A DNA stretch of 64,000 bases from Actinomycetota bacterium (GTDB taxonomy: Bacteria > Actinomycetota > CADDZG01 > JAHWKV01 > JAOPZY01): contig DASTWV010000021.1 in the NCBI GenBank assembly GCA_035765775.1, positions 1 to 64,000 on the forward strand, given 5' to 3'. The translations under genes and the position numbers were made by a program. Below the pieces are notes generated by a model that was not told where the DNA came from, did no database searches, and worked only from the letters and a program-made list of their open reading frames with translations. Below are positions 1-7,504 of this stretch, piece by piece. Every line of letters begins with the position of its first letter. The stretch's first letter is position 1.

Positions 1-223
1 TGTACCACGCCACCAGGTATGCGGCGGCAGGCCAGTCCCGGCCCGCTCCACCCCGGTCGGGCCATAGTTGGCGGAGCAGTACATCCCCTGGCTGTACCAC
101 GCCACCAGGTATGCGGCGGCAGGCCAGTCCCGGCCCGCCGCAGGCCCGCTCCACGCCGGTCCGGCCATAGTTGGCGGAGCAGTACATCCCCTGGCTGTAC
201 CAAGCCACCAGGTATGCGGCGGC
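1..223. repeat. Tandem repeat array, ~92-103 bp unit
   Basis: A 28-nt core (TGTACCACGCCACCAGGTAT followed by GCGGCGGC) occurs at 1, 93 and 196. The last copy has one mismatch. The cores are separated by near-identical spacers containing CCATAGTTGGCGGAGCAGTA. The periods of 92 and 103 bp are not both multiples of three, so no single frame reads through all copies in register. The array is cut by the left end and may be longer. On the minus strand each core could read as AAYLVAWYSQGMYC, which suggests a duplicated gene end, but no start codon or continuous gene is visible here. Confidence 0.85.
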
Positions 224-352
224 CGCTCCGCTCCACGGCCGGCCGCGAAGTCCGGCGGCCGGCCGCAAGCAGTCCGGCAAGCGTCGTAATCCACTCGGCA
301 CGAGATCGTGGTGCAGCCCCGGGGCTCGGCCCGGTGTCTATGCTTCCCCACC

Positions 353-1297
353 GTGACCGCCGCTGACGATGCGCCCGCCGCCCCCGACCTCGATGCCGTC
401 CTCGAGGAGCTGCGGGCGCGGGCTTACCGGCGCCGGGCCTCGGGGGCCTATCCGCCGGGCCTGGAGCACGACCTCGACGTGCACTTCCGCCACATCGTCG
501 AGCACCGCCCGGTGCGGGACCTCGACTCCCTGCACGAGGCGATGGCCACCTTCGAGCAGCACCTGACCTTCGACGCGGCCGGCATCCCGACCGGGTCCCA
601 GGTCCCGGGCGGCGAGCTCCTCCACCGCAGCGTGTCGAAGGTGGTGACCCGCCAGACCGGCTGGCTGGCCCGGGAGCTGCAGGACTTCGCCGAGTCGGTG
701 CGGGTGATCCTCTGGAAGATGATCGAGACCCTGGACAGCCCGACCCATGTCCACAGCGAGCTGACCGCCGAGCTCGACGCCGTCCTCGACCGCCTGGCCT
801 ACTACGAGCGGGCGCCGGCGGACGCCGCCATGCTGGGCTCGATCCTGCAGCGCCTTGAAGCCCTCGAGGCCGGCGGTGCAGGTCCGGCGGCGCCCGGCGG
901 CCCCGACATCGCCGAGCTGACCGCCGCCCTGAAGGGGTGCTCGCCGCTGCTGGCGCTGGGGGCCGCGCCGTGGATCCCGGTGCTGCTGGGCGCCCTGGCG
1001 CCCGACGGCGCCGACGCCCGGGCGGCTGCCGCCGCCGAGTTGGCGGCGGCCGGGGAGGGCTCCCTGGGTGCGGTGGTCCTGGCCGATCCCGTGCCCGGAG
1101 CCCCGGAAGCCCAGCTGCGCATCACCGCCGCCGCCCTCCGGCCCGGGGGGAAGCTGGTGGTGGACGGTGCCCCGCCCCTGCACCCCGCCGAACTGGCTTT
1201 CGAGGCCCGCCAGGCCGGCTTCACCGAGGTCGCGGTCACCTGGCGGCCGGCGGCCCCGGCGCCGCCGGTGGCGTGGCTGCTGGTCGCCACCCGCTGA
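353..1297 (+). CDS. Methyltransferase-like protein with N-terminal helical region
   Basis: A 314-residue protein starting at GTG 353. An in-frame start at 308 would only add low-complexity residues. Residues 1-150 are helical and charged, with an amphipathic stretch around 90-125 (VSKVVTRQTGWLARELQDF). This layout recurs in actinobacterial methyltransferases and glycosyltransferases. The C-terminal half resembles a class I SAM methyltransferase that has decayed: where motif I would be, the protein reads LLALGAAPWIPVLL without the usual GxGxG, while a typical LRPGGKLVVDG strand remains. It is probably catalytically inactive or structural. It lies 9 nt upstream of a GT4 glycosyltransferase, probably in one transcript. 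Related helical regions occur in the proteins at 18395, 23526 and 28706. Confidence 0.75.
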   Translation: MTAADDAPAAPDLDAVLEELRARAYRRRASGAYPPGLEHDLDVHFRHIVEHRPVRDLDSLHEAMATFEQHLTFDAAGIPTGSQVPGGELLHRSVSKVVTRQTGWLARELQDFAESVRVILWKMIETLDSPTHVHSELTAELDAVLDRLAYYERAPADAAMLGSILQRLEALEAGGAGPAAPGGPDIAELTAALKGCSPLLALGAAPWIPVLLGALAPDGADARAAAAAELAAAGEGSLGAVVLADPVPGAPEAQLRITAAALRPGGKLVVDGAPPLHPAELAFEARQAGFTEVAVTWRPAAPAPPVAWLLVATR

Positions 1298-1306
1298 CCC
1301 AGGCCC

Positions 1307-2518
1307 GTGCGGCTCCTCTTCGTCGTCCAGCGCTACGGCGCCGAAGTCCCGGGTGGGGCCGAGCTGGCCAGCCGGGAGTTCGCCACCCGCCTCGCCGCCC
1401 GGGGCCATCGGGTGGAGGTCCTGACCAGCCGGGCGCTCAGCTACGTGGACTGGGCCGACTCCTACCCGGCCGGCACGACCGAGATCGACGGGGTCACCGT
1501 CCACCGCCTGGGGGTTTCGGCGCCCCGGGCCGACCGGATCTTCGGGCCGATGCACGCCCGGGTGCCCTTCGGGGCCCACCGGGTCCCGCCCTTCTTCCAG
1601 CGAGAGTGGATGCGGGTCCAGGGGCCGCACCTCCCGGATCTGGCCCCCTGGCTGCGGGCGCACGCCGGGGGTTTCGACCGGGCCATCTTCTTCACCTACC
1701 TGTACTACACGACCACCGCCGGGCTCCCGGCAGCCGCCGGGCTGACCCGCACCGTCCTGCATCCGACGGCGCACGACGAGCCCCCGCTCTACCTATCCAC
1801 CTTCGACCTCGTGATGCGCCTGCCCGCCGCCCTGGCCTACCTGACCGAGGAGGAGGGCGATCTGGTGGAGCGGCGCTTCCACGTGACCCAGCCCTCGACG
1901 GTGACCGGATTGGGCGTGGACCTCGCCGCCACCGGCGATCCGGCGGTGTTCCGGCAGGCGGTCCCGGGCCTGGGGGACCGCCCGTACCTGCTGTTCGTGG
2001 GCCGGGTGGACCCGGGGAAGGGCTCAGTGGAGATGTTCGACTACTTCCGCGAGTTCCAGCGCCGCCACCCCTCCGACCTCGCCCTCGTCGTGGTCGGTGA
2101 CCCGGTGGAGCCGCCCGAGCCACACCCGGACATCTTCATGTGCGGCTTCGTGGCCGACGCGGTCAAGCAGGGCGCGGTGGCCGGCGCCCGGGCGCTCCTG
2201 CAGCCTTCCTACTTCGAGAGCTTCTCACTGGTGCTCATCGAGGCCTGGGCGCAGGGCCGCCCCGCCCTGGTGCAGGGCAGGTGCGAGGTGCTGGACGGTC
2301 ACGCCCGGCGCAGCGGGGGCGGCATCCCGTACCGGGGGTTCGCCGAGTTCGAGGCCGCCCTGGAGTGGCTCCTGGAGGACGAGGGCCGGGCGGCGGCAAT
2401 GGGGGAGGCGGGCCGGCGCTACGCCCAGAGCCGTTACGGTTGGGACGGCATCCTGACCCGCTATGAGGTGTTTCTCGAGGGCCTGGGCGCGCCTGCTCGA
2501 GTTCACCTCTCGGGCTGA
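1307..2518 (+). CDS. GT4-family glycosyltransferase
   Basis: A 403-residue GT-B fold enzyme, probably cytoplasmic and acting on a lipid-linked glycan. The N-terminal acceptor domain opens with MRLLFVVQRYGAEVPGGAEL, including the GGAE loop of GT4 enzymes. The C-terminal donor domain has the glycine-rich LLFVGRVDPGKG strand near residue 228 and an ESFSLVLIEAW motif, the EX7E-type nucleotide-sugar site. The start is GTG 1307, the first codon before the first beta-strand. It is clearly paralogous to the enzyme at 25000-26172, which shares the VVQRYG, ATRLAARGH and YTYLYY segments. Donor and acceptor cannot be read from the sequence. Confidence 0.92.
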   Translation: MRLLFVVQRYGAEVPGGAELASREFATRLAARGHRVEVLTSRALSYVDWADSYPAGTTEIDGVTVHRLGVSAPRADRIFGPMHARVPFGAHRVPPFFQREWMRVQGPHLPDLAPWLRAHAGGFDRAIFFTYLYYTTTAGLPAAAGLTRTVLHPTAHDEPPLYLSTFDLVMRLPAALAYLTEEEGDLVERRFHVTQPSTVTGLGVDLAATGDPAVFRQAVPGLGDRPYLLFVGRVDPGKGSVEMFDYFREFQRRHPSDLALVVVGDPVEPPEPHPDIFMCGFVADAVKQGAVAGARALLQPSYFESFSLVLIEAWAQGRPALVQGRCEVLDGHARRSGGGIPYRGFAEFEAALEWLLEDEGRAAAMGEAGRRYAQSRYGWDGILTRYEVFLEGLGAPARVHLSG

Positions 2519-2543
2519 AAGGGTTGCGGCGAGCCCCGCGCCT

Positions 2544-2566
2544 CCGGCCCCGCAAGGCGGGGCCGG
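2544..2566. terminator. Perfect 10-bp hairpin, bidirectional terminator candidate
   Basis: CCGGCCCCGC, the 3-nt loop AAG, then GCGGGGCCGG form a perfect hairpin between the convergent glycosyltransferase (ends 2518) and the yceI-type gene (ends 2591). No U-tract follows, which is common in high-GC genomes. Confidence 0.65.
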
Positions 2567-2590
2567 CAGGAGAGGCAGCGTCAAGGGGAA

Positions 2591-3169
2591 TTAGTGCTGG
2601 GCGGTGGCCTGCACCTCAAGCTCCAGGCGGATGGTCTTGGAGACCATGAAGCCGCCGGTCTCCAGGGCGGCGTTGAAGCTCACGCCCCAGTCGTCCCGGG
2701 CAACCTCGGTGGTGGCGGACAGCCCGATGCGGGTCCCCATCTGCGGGTGCTCGGTCACGCCGTTGAACTCGGCGTGCAGGGTCACCGGGTGGGTGATGCC
2801 CCGGATGGTGAGCAGGCCCGGGAGGTCGAAGGTGGTGCCCCCGGTGCGCACCAGGCCGGTGCTCTCGAAGGTGATGGTGGGGTAGTGCTCGGCATCCAGG
2901 AAGTCGGCGGAGCGGATGTGGTTGTCCCGGTTCGGCTCGTTGGTGTCCACGCTGGCGGCGTCGATGGTGGCGGTGACCCGGGACTCCTCGGGGACCTCTG
3001 CCACCTCGATGGTGCCCTCGAAGCTGCGAAAATGGCCGCGGACCTTGGCCACCATCAGGTGGCGGGCAACGAAGCTCAGGTCACTGTGGACCTTGTCGAT
3101 GGCGTAGGTGCCTACCGGGGGCAGGGTGACGCCCTCGACGGTGCGGGATGCAGTCTGGGTCTCGCTCAT
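2591..3169 (-). CDS. YceI family (lipocalin-like) protein
   Basis: A 192-residue protein with the full YceI pattern: GTYAIDKVHSDLSFVARHLM at the start, HIRSADFLDAEHYPTITFES in the middle and a C-terminal DDWGVSFNAALETGGFMVS segment. The family forms a beta-barrel that binds polyisoprenoid or amphiphilic ligands. Many members are periplasmic, but no signal peptide is visible here, so this one is probably cytosolic, as in many actinobacteria. The ATG at 3169 is chosen because GGAGA lies 7 nt upstream and the family domain starts soon after; a longer in-frame start at 3265 would run through the promoter. It is a single gene with its own promoter and no functional link to its neighbours. Confidence 0.93.
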   Translation of the reverse strand: MSETQTASRTVEGVTLPPVGTYAIDKVHSDLSFVARHLMVAKVRGHFRSFEGTIEVAEVPEESRVTATIDAASVDTNEPNRDNHIRSADFLDAEHYPTITFESTGLVRTGGTTFDLPGLLTIRGITHPVTLHAEFNGVTEHPQMGTRIGLSATTEVARDDWGVSFNAALETGGFMVSKTIRLELEVQATAQH

Positions 3170-3214
3170 GGCATGTCTCCTGTCGGTCTCGGCCGGATGG
3201 CCGCTGTCCCAGAC

Positions 3215-3243
3215 AGCATACGGCAAAATAGTAAGGGTGTCAA
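3215..3243 (-). promoter_or_regulatory. Sigma70-like promoter of the YceI gene
   Basis: On the minus strand a perfect TTGACA (3238-3243) is followed, after exactly 17 nt, by TATGCT (3215-3220). It lies about 45 nt upstream of the ATG at 3169. This is the best canonical promoter in the window. Confidence 0.75.
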
Positions 3244-3360
3244 CCATAAGCGTGGCAACGGGCAAGGATCGATCGTTTCGATCGGTTCTCTTCCGTCCCC
3301 CGTGCGACCATCATGGACTAGGAAACCTGGATTTGTGCAGAGAATTGCACCCGAGATCCG

Positions 3361-3388
3361 TTGCAGGCTGCGCGATAGCCCGTAGAAT
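3361..3388 (+). promoter_or_regulatory. Promoter of the small Cys-containing protein
   Basis: TTGCAG (3361-3366), a 16-nt spacer and TAGAAT (3383-3388, five of six to TATAAT) lie 36 nt before the GTG at 3425. Confidence 0.5.
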
Positions 3389-3424
3389 GCGGACTGGAGT
3401 TCGGCACCGTTAAGGAGGCTACCT

Positions 3425-3712
3425 GTGGGAGTCATCGTGAAGGAAGAGTATGTCTGCGATTTCTGCGCCAAGCCGATTACCGACACCAACATCCTTATCG
3501 GTAAGCTGGCCCTCCGCAAGCAGGGCGCGCGGGGCCTTGGCCGCGAGGTTGTGCTCACGTTGCACCCGTCATGCTCGGAGGACCTGACCAAGAACGCGCC
3601 CAGCGCGACGCGCACCCGGCGGCGCCGGGAAACCACCCCCGAGGCCGAGCCGGAGGCCACTCCCGAGGAGGAGGCTCCCAAGGCCCGGGGTCGCCGCCGC
3701 AAGAGCAGCTAG
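3425..3712 (+). CDS. Small putative zinc-binding protein with basic tail
   Basis: A 95-residue protein with GTG start 3425, fixed by a perfect AAGGAGG at 3412-3418, 6 nt upstream. The N-terminal part has a CDFC pair (residues 11 and 14), followed by LHPSCSEDL, which supplies one His and one more Cys. That could make a small treble-clef-like zinc site, but with only three cysteines this is not certain. The C-terminal 40 residues are a low-complexity tail of Arg/Lys clusters around a Glu-Pro-Thr stretch, likely disordered and possibly nucleic-acid binding. I do not recognise a named family. It is transcribed alone between two convergent or divergent neighbours and has a strong ribosome binding site, which suggests good expression. 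Confidence 0.8.
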   Translation: MGVIVKEEYVCDFCAKPITDTNILIGKLALRKQGARGLGREVVLTLHPSCSEDLTKNAPSATRTRRRRETTPEAEPEATPEEEAPKARGRRRKSS

Positions 3713-3730
3713 CCGTCCCCAGAACCACCG

Positions 3731-3761
3731 CGGCGCCCGGCGGCAGGATGGCCGGGCGCCG
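3731..3761. terminator. 11-bp stem hairpin between convergent genes
   Basis: CGGCGCCCGGC at 3731-3741 pairs with GCCGGGCGCCG at 3751-3761 around a 9-nt loop. It sits between the convergent genes ending at 3712 and 3769 and probably ends transcription from both sides. Confidence 0.65.
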
Positions 3762-3768
3762 GTGCGCG

Positions 3769-4674
3769 TCAGGAGGGCGATCCGGCGGGCTTCTCGAGGA
3801 CCAGGCAGATCGAGGTGAACACCGACCGGGAGACCCGCAGGAGCACGTGCGGGTGCACCGAGCCGCTGGCCGGCTCCAGGCGCCCCCCGGCGTGCACCGT
3901 GGTCACGTTCTCCCAGGACGCGGGCGAGATGGTCCGGTCCACCCGCTGTGCCAGGCGCAGCCCGGACGGGGCCACGACGCGCTCGACCAGCTCGTGGAGG
4001 GTGAACGCCTCGCCCAGAGCGACCCGCTGGCGGGGGTGGGCGCCCGCCCGCCGGCGCCCGAAGGTGGCCAGCCGGATGGCGGTCTCGGCCGCCGCTGAGT
4101 CCAGCGGGTGGCGCCGGACGAGGCATTCGGTCACCACCACCGCCAGGCCGCCCGGGGCGAGGACCCGGCCCATCTCGGCCGCCGAGCGGGCGATCTCGGC
4201 GGCGGCACCGAAGTGCTCGATGGACGAGAGCGAGTACACCACGTCGAAGGTGGCCTCGGCGAAGTCCAGCGTGCGGGCATCCATTCGGCGCACGAGCAGG
4301 CGCTCGTGGGGGTACGCCACCGGTGCGAAGGCGGAAGGGTTGTGCAGCATCGATTCTGCCGCCTCAAGGCCGGAGAACTTGCCTTCGCCGTAGATGTCGG
4401 TGGCGACTACCCTTCCAGCCCGATTCGCAAGCCAAAACAGCACCGGCTCGCTGCCCGCTCCGATGGCGAGGACGGAGCAGTTGGGCCCCAGCCGCCCACT
4501 CTCGGTGAGCACGCCGGCGAGCATTGCGCGCTCCCACTGCTTGCGCTCCACGAGCGCTTGGGGCGGCGAGTCTCGGCCGTCCCGGCCCTCGATCTCGGCG
4601 GCGAGGCGGCAGAGCACAGGGTCGGCGAAGTCGGCGACGTCGCACAGCTTCACCCATTGCCGGGACCAGCTCAC
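3769..4674 (-). CDS. SAM-dependent class I methyltransferase
   Basis: A 301-residue protein. Motif I reads CSVLAIGAGSEPVLFWLAN near residues 62-80, followed by VVATDIYGEG (acidic end of beta2), FDVVYSLSSIEHFG (motif for beta4) and LAPGGLAVVVTE. These are hallmarks of Methyltransf_11-type enzymes. The start GTG (4672-4674) overlaps the stop of the upstream membrane glycosyltransferase as GTGA, so translation is likely coupled. It is the last gene of the wzm-wzt-GT-C unit, which suggests it methylates the exported glycan or an intermediate. The substrate cannot be inferred further. Confidence 0.88.
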   Translation of the reverse strand: MSWSRQWVKLCDVADFADPVLCRLAAEIEGRDGRDSPPQALVERKQWERAMLAGVLTESGRLGPNCSVLAIGAGSEPVLFWLANRAGRVVATDIYGEGKFSGLEAAESMLHNPSAFAPVAYPHERLLVRRMDARTLDFAEATFDVVYSLSSIEHFGAAAEIARSAAEMGRVLAPGGLAVVVTECLVRRHPLDSAAAETAIRLATFGRRRAGAHPRQRVALGEAFTLHELVERVVAPSGLRLAQRVDRTISPASWENVTTVHAGGRLEPASGSVHPHVLLRVSRSVFTSICLVLEKPAGSPS

Positions 4675-6293
4675 GGCGTCCAGTCGAACCCCACCGACCC
4701 GGGCAGGATCCGCCCGGCGGGGAGGACCACCGTGTAGGGACCCCGGCTGTGCACCGCGATGGGCATCCCGAGCCGGGCCGCCGCCTGCTCGAAGCTCCGC
4801 AGGGTGGCCGACTTCGTGACGAACAGGTACGCCGGATGCGGGCTGGCGGCCACCGCGGCGTCCAGGCTGGGGCTGCGCGACGCCCACGTGGGGGCGACCA
4901 GCACCGACTCCCCGGTCTCGAAGGTGGTGCGGTAGGCCAGCCAGTAGTCGGCGTAGGCGTCCTGCACCCGGTAGTCGGTGAGCATCTGGCGCAGCGGGGC
5001 GATGCTGGCCGTGACGTGGACGTCCGGGCTGTTGGGCGCCGACAGGCCCGAGGAGGCCATCGCCACCAGGCCCCCGGCGGTGAGGGCGGCGGCGAGCACC
5101 ATCCCGGGGAGCCCGAACCGGCGCCGGGCAAGGCCGGCGGCGGCCACCACCGCCACGACGGGCGACAGGAAGAGCAGGTACCGGGGGTGGTCCACGTACC
5201 ACGACAGCGGCGACGTGGCGAACAGGAAGGGGTAGGCCACCGCCGCCAGCCCGAGCAAGAGCAGGCGCCGCTGCCCCCGCCGGGCGGCGCCCAGCCCGAG
5301 GCAGGCGCCCAGCCCGGCCAGCGTGGCGCCGTAGCCGCACACCCCCACGGGGCCGAGCACCCAGGCCTTGGTGTAGGGCACCCTCCACCCGAGCGCCATC
5401 GGGAGGGCGGTGGTGAAGAAGGCGCCCAGCCGGCGGCCGTAGGTGCCCGCCACCCTCGGCTGGTGCGGGAAGCGCAGCGACGCCCAGTGGTGCACCAGGT
5501 TGAAGCCGATCCAGGGTGCGGCGCCCACACACGCCGTGGTCCCGAGGAGCGGCAGGTAGCCCGCCCGCCGGCCGAGGGCGGGCGCGAACCAGATATAGGC
5601 CGGGAGGAGCAGGTACAGCGACTGGGGGTTCGCCCACCAGGCGAGCCCGGTGGCCAGGCCGAGGGCCGCGAACTCCAGGGTCTCCCGGGTGTCGTCCAGC
5701 GGCGCTTCCTCCCGGACCCGGTCGGCCAGCCGGCAGAGCAGGAGCACGGCCGCCAGGGTGCAGCACAGCGCCGCCCAGTACACGCCTGCCTTGGTGGACC
5801 ACCACACGAAGGCGGGGGGCCAGGCCCAGAACAGAGCCCCGGCGTAGCGCCCGGCGGCCGGGCCGACCAGGCGCCGCCCGATCCGCCAGGTCAGCACCGC
5901 GGCGAGGCCCGAGAGGGCCAGGGGCACCGCCTTCAGGACCAGCGGCGAGCTGTGCACGAAAAGGAACAGCCCGGCGGCGCCGATCGCCTCCACGATCCCG
6001 CCGTAGTTCTGGCCCCAGAACAGCACCGGGAAGCGTGCCGCCCCGTGCCAGGCGGTGCCGTGGGCGAGGTGGCGGGCGATGAGGCCCACCACCGCCTCAT
6101 CGGAGTCGAGCGCCCCGAGCGAGGAGTGCAGGACCGCGACCCGGGTGACGGCACCGAACAGGACCGCCGCCAGCACCACTGCCCGGTCGCCGACCCGGAG
6201 GCGGGACCGGAAATGCTCGGGGCGGGACGGGCCCGCGGGGCGGGCGGGGCTCGCCGTCTGGGGTGTGGCCAGGTCGGGCGGCGAGAGGCTCAG
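4671..6293 (-). CDS. GT-C fold membrane glycosyltransferase (ArnT/PMT-like)
   Basis: A protein of about 540 residues with many hydrophobic helices. The first external loop carries the acidic motif LGALDSDEAVVGLIARHL, typical of polyprenyl-phosphate-sugar dependent GT-C enzymes, which add sugars on the outer face of the membrane. FWGQNYGGIVEA follows, as in actinobacterial members. The start is unusual: CTG at 6291-6293 overlaps the wzt stop as CTGA. The next standard in-frame start, GTG 6177-6179, lies inside the first membrane helix and would give 502 residues. Upstream standard starts would have to lie well inside wzt. The gene is coupled to wzt and the methyltransferase, so it probably modifies the same exported polymer. 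Confidence 0.85.
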   Translation of the reverse strand: MSLSPPDLATPQTASPARPAGPSRPEHFRSRLRVGDRAVVLAAVLFGAVTRVAVLHSSLGALDSDEAVVGLIARHLAHGTAWHGAARFPVLFWGQNYGGIVEAIGAAGLFLFVHSSPLVLKAVPLALSGLAAVLTWRIGRRLVGPAAGRYAGALFWAWPPAFVWWSTKAGVYWAALCCTLAAVLLLCRLADRVREEAPLDDTRETLEFAALGLATGLAWWANPQSLYLLLPAYIWFAPALGRRAGYLPLLGTTACVGAAPWIGFNLVHHWASLRFPHQPRVAGTYGRRLGAFFTTALPMALGWRVPYTKAWVLGPVGVCGYGATLAGLGACLGLGAARRGQRRLLLLGLAAVAYPFLFATSPLSWYVDHPRYLLFLSPVVAVVAAAGLARRRFGLPGMVLAAALTAGGLVAMASSGLSAPNSPDVHVTASIAPLRQMLTDYRVQDAYADYWLAYRTTFETGESVLVAPTWASRSPSLDAAVAASPHPAYLFVTKSATLRSFEQAAARLGMPIAVHSRGPYTVVLPAGRILPGSVGFDWTP

Positions 6294-7504
6294 CCGGTCG
6301 CCCGCCTTGCCTGCTCCGCGGGGGCCTCCATCGAGAAGCGGCAGGCCATGGTCAGGCGCCCGGGTTCGTGGCCGGGGCTGCGCATCTCGAAGCGGACGCT
6401 GCCGTCCACCGCGGCGTAGACCGTCTTGCCGTCGGGCGAGTGGATGCCGATCAGCAGGCTGAAGTAGCCCTCCCGCATGGGCACGTTGTCGAAGTCGATG
6501 CGGAGCCGGGACCGCCCGGTCGCCAGGTCCATGCTGGTGCGCAGCGGGGGGCGGAGCTGGGTGTTGGTCCCGAAGACGTGCTGGCCGGCGCTGTCGTAAA
6601 TGTTCACGCTGAACACCGGCTCTTTGACCGCGGTGTTGACCTCCAGGTCGGCGTGCACCGCCATCGGCTCGCCGGCCACGAAGTACTCCTGGCGCTGGCC
6701 CCGGGGATCGGTGACGGTCACCTCGCCGATCTCGACCGCGCTCAGGTGGTCGATCTTGGTGCCGTCGTGGCCCACCGAGACCTTGTTGCGGTAGGCCCGG
6801 ATGACCTCGGAGGGATCCCCGAAGGCCGCCACCGTGCCCTTGGACAGCAGGCACGCCTGCGAGCACAGGTCCCGGACGCCGTCCACCGCGTGGGTGACCA
6901 GCAGGATGGTCTTGCCCTCGTCCTGGAACTGGCGCATGCGGGTCATGCACTTCTTCTGGAAGGCCTCGTCGCCGACCGCGATCACCTCGTCGATCAGGAG
7001 GATGTCGGGGTCCATGTGCACCGCCACGGCGAAGCCCAGTCGGATGTACATGCCGGAGGAGTAGTTGCGCACCGGGTTGTCGATGAAGGCTTCCATCTCG
7101 GCGAAGGACACGATGTCGTCGAACTTGGCGTCGATCTCCCGCTTGGAGAAGCCCAGGATGGAGCCGTTGAGGTAGACGTTCTGCCGGCCGGTGAGGTCGG
7201 GGTGGAACCCGGCGCCGACCTCGAGCAGGGCGCCGATGCGGCCCCGCACCCGGAGCTCGCCGGTGGTGGGGCGCAGGATGCCCGCCATCAGCTTCAGCAT
7301 CGTGGACTTGCCCGACCCGTTGGCCCCGATGAGGCCGAAGGTGGTGCCCTCCTCGATCTCGAAGCTCACGTTGCGGAGGGCGTGGAACTCCTCGAAGCGC
7401 TTGGCCCGCCGCAGGAAGATCATCCGCTCTTTCAGCGTGTGGTACTGCTCGTGGTAGAGCTTGAAGACCTTGGAGACGTCCTGGACCTCGATGGCGGCGC
7501 CCAT
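6290..7504 (-). CDS. wzt: Polysaccharide ABC exporter, ATP-binding subunit (Wzt)
   Basis: A 404-residue ATPase of the polysaccharide exporter family (ABCA/TagH/Wzt type). Walker A GANGSGKST is at 60-68, the signature YSSGM at 148-152, and Walker B ILLIDE at 168-173, followed by a D-loop and the switch His in LLVTHAVDG. Residues ~260-404 form an extra beta-sandwich domain of Wzt C-terminal type; in O9a-like systems this domain recognises the modified non-reducing end of the polymer. That suggests the exported glycan carries a terminal modification, fitting the neighbouring methyltransferases. The ATG directly follows the wzm stop (TAGATG), so the two subunits are co-translated. Confidence 0.95.
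   Translation of the reverse strand: MGAAIEVQDVSKVFKLYHEQYHTLKERMIFLRRAKRFEEFHALRNVSFEIEEGTTFGLIGANGSGKSTMLKLMAGILRPTTGELRVRGRIGALLEVGAGFHPDLTGRQNVYLNGSILGFSKREIDAKFDDIVSFAEMEAFIDNPVRNYSSGMYIRLGFAVAVHMDPDILLIDEVIAVGDEAFQKKCMTRMRQFQDEGKTILLVTHAVDGVRDLCSQACLLSKGTVAAFGDPSEVIRAYRNKVSVGHDGTKIDHLSAVEIGEVTVTDPRGQRQEYFVAGEPMAVHADLEVNTAVKEPVFSVNIYDSAGQHVFGTNTQLRPPLRTSMDLATGRSRLRIDFDNVPMREGYFSLLIGIHSPDGKTVYAAVDGSVRFEMRSPGHEPGRLTMACRFSMEAPAEQARRATG

Noticed and set aside
1-223. CRISPR-like repeat-spacer array
   Set aside because: The 'spacers' are themselves repeated and the period is ~100 bp, so this is a simple tandem duplication. No cas genes are present.
338-1774. Long open frame on the minus strand opposite the methyltransferase-like gene and the GT4 gene
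   Set aside because: It is the usual antisense shadow in a very GC-rich genome: low-complexity Gly/Pro/Arg/Gln sequence, no domain, no start signals, and real proteins lie on the other strand.
4524-6419. 631-codon plus-strand open frame
   Set aside because: Antisense to the membrane glycosyltransferase; composition is Arg/Gly/Pro/His/Gln repeats with no recognisable fold.
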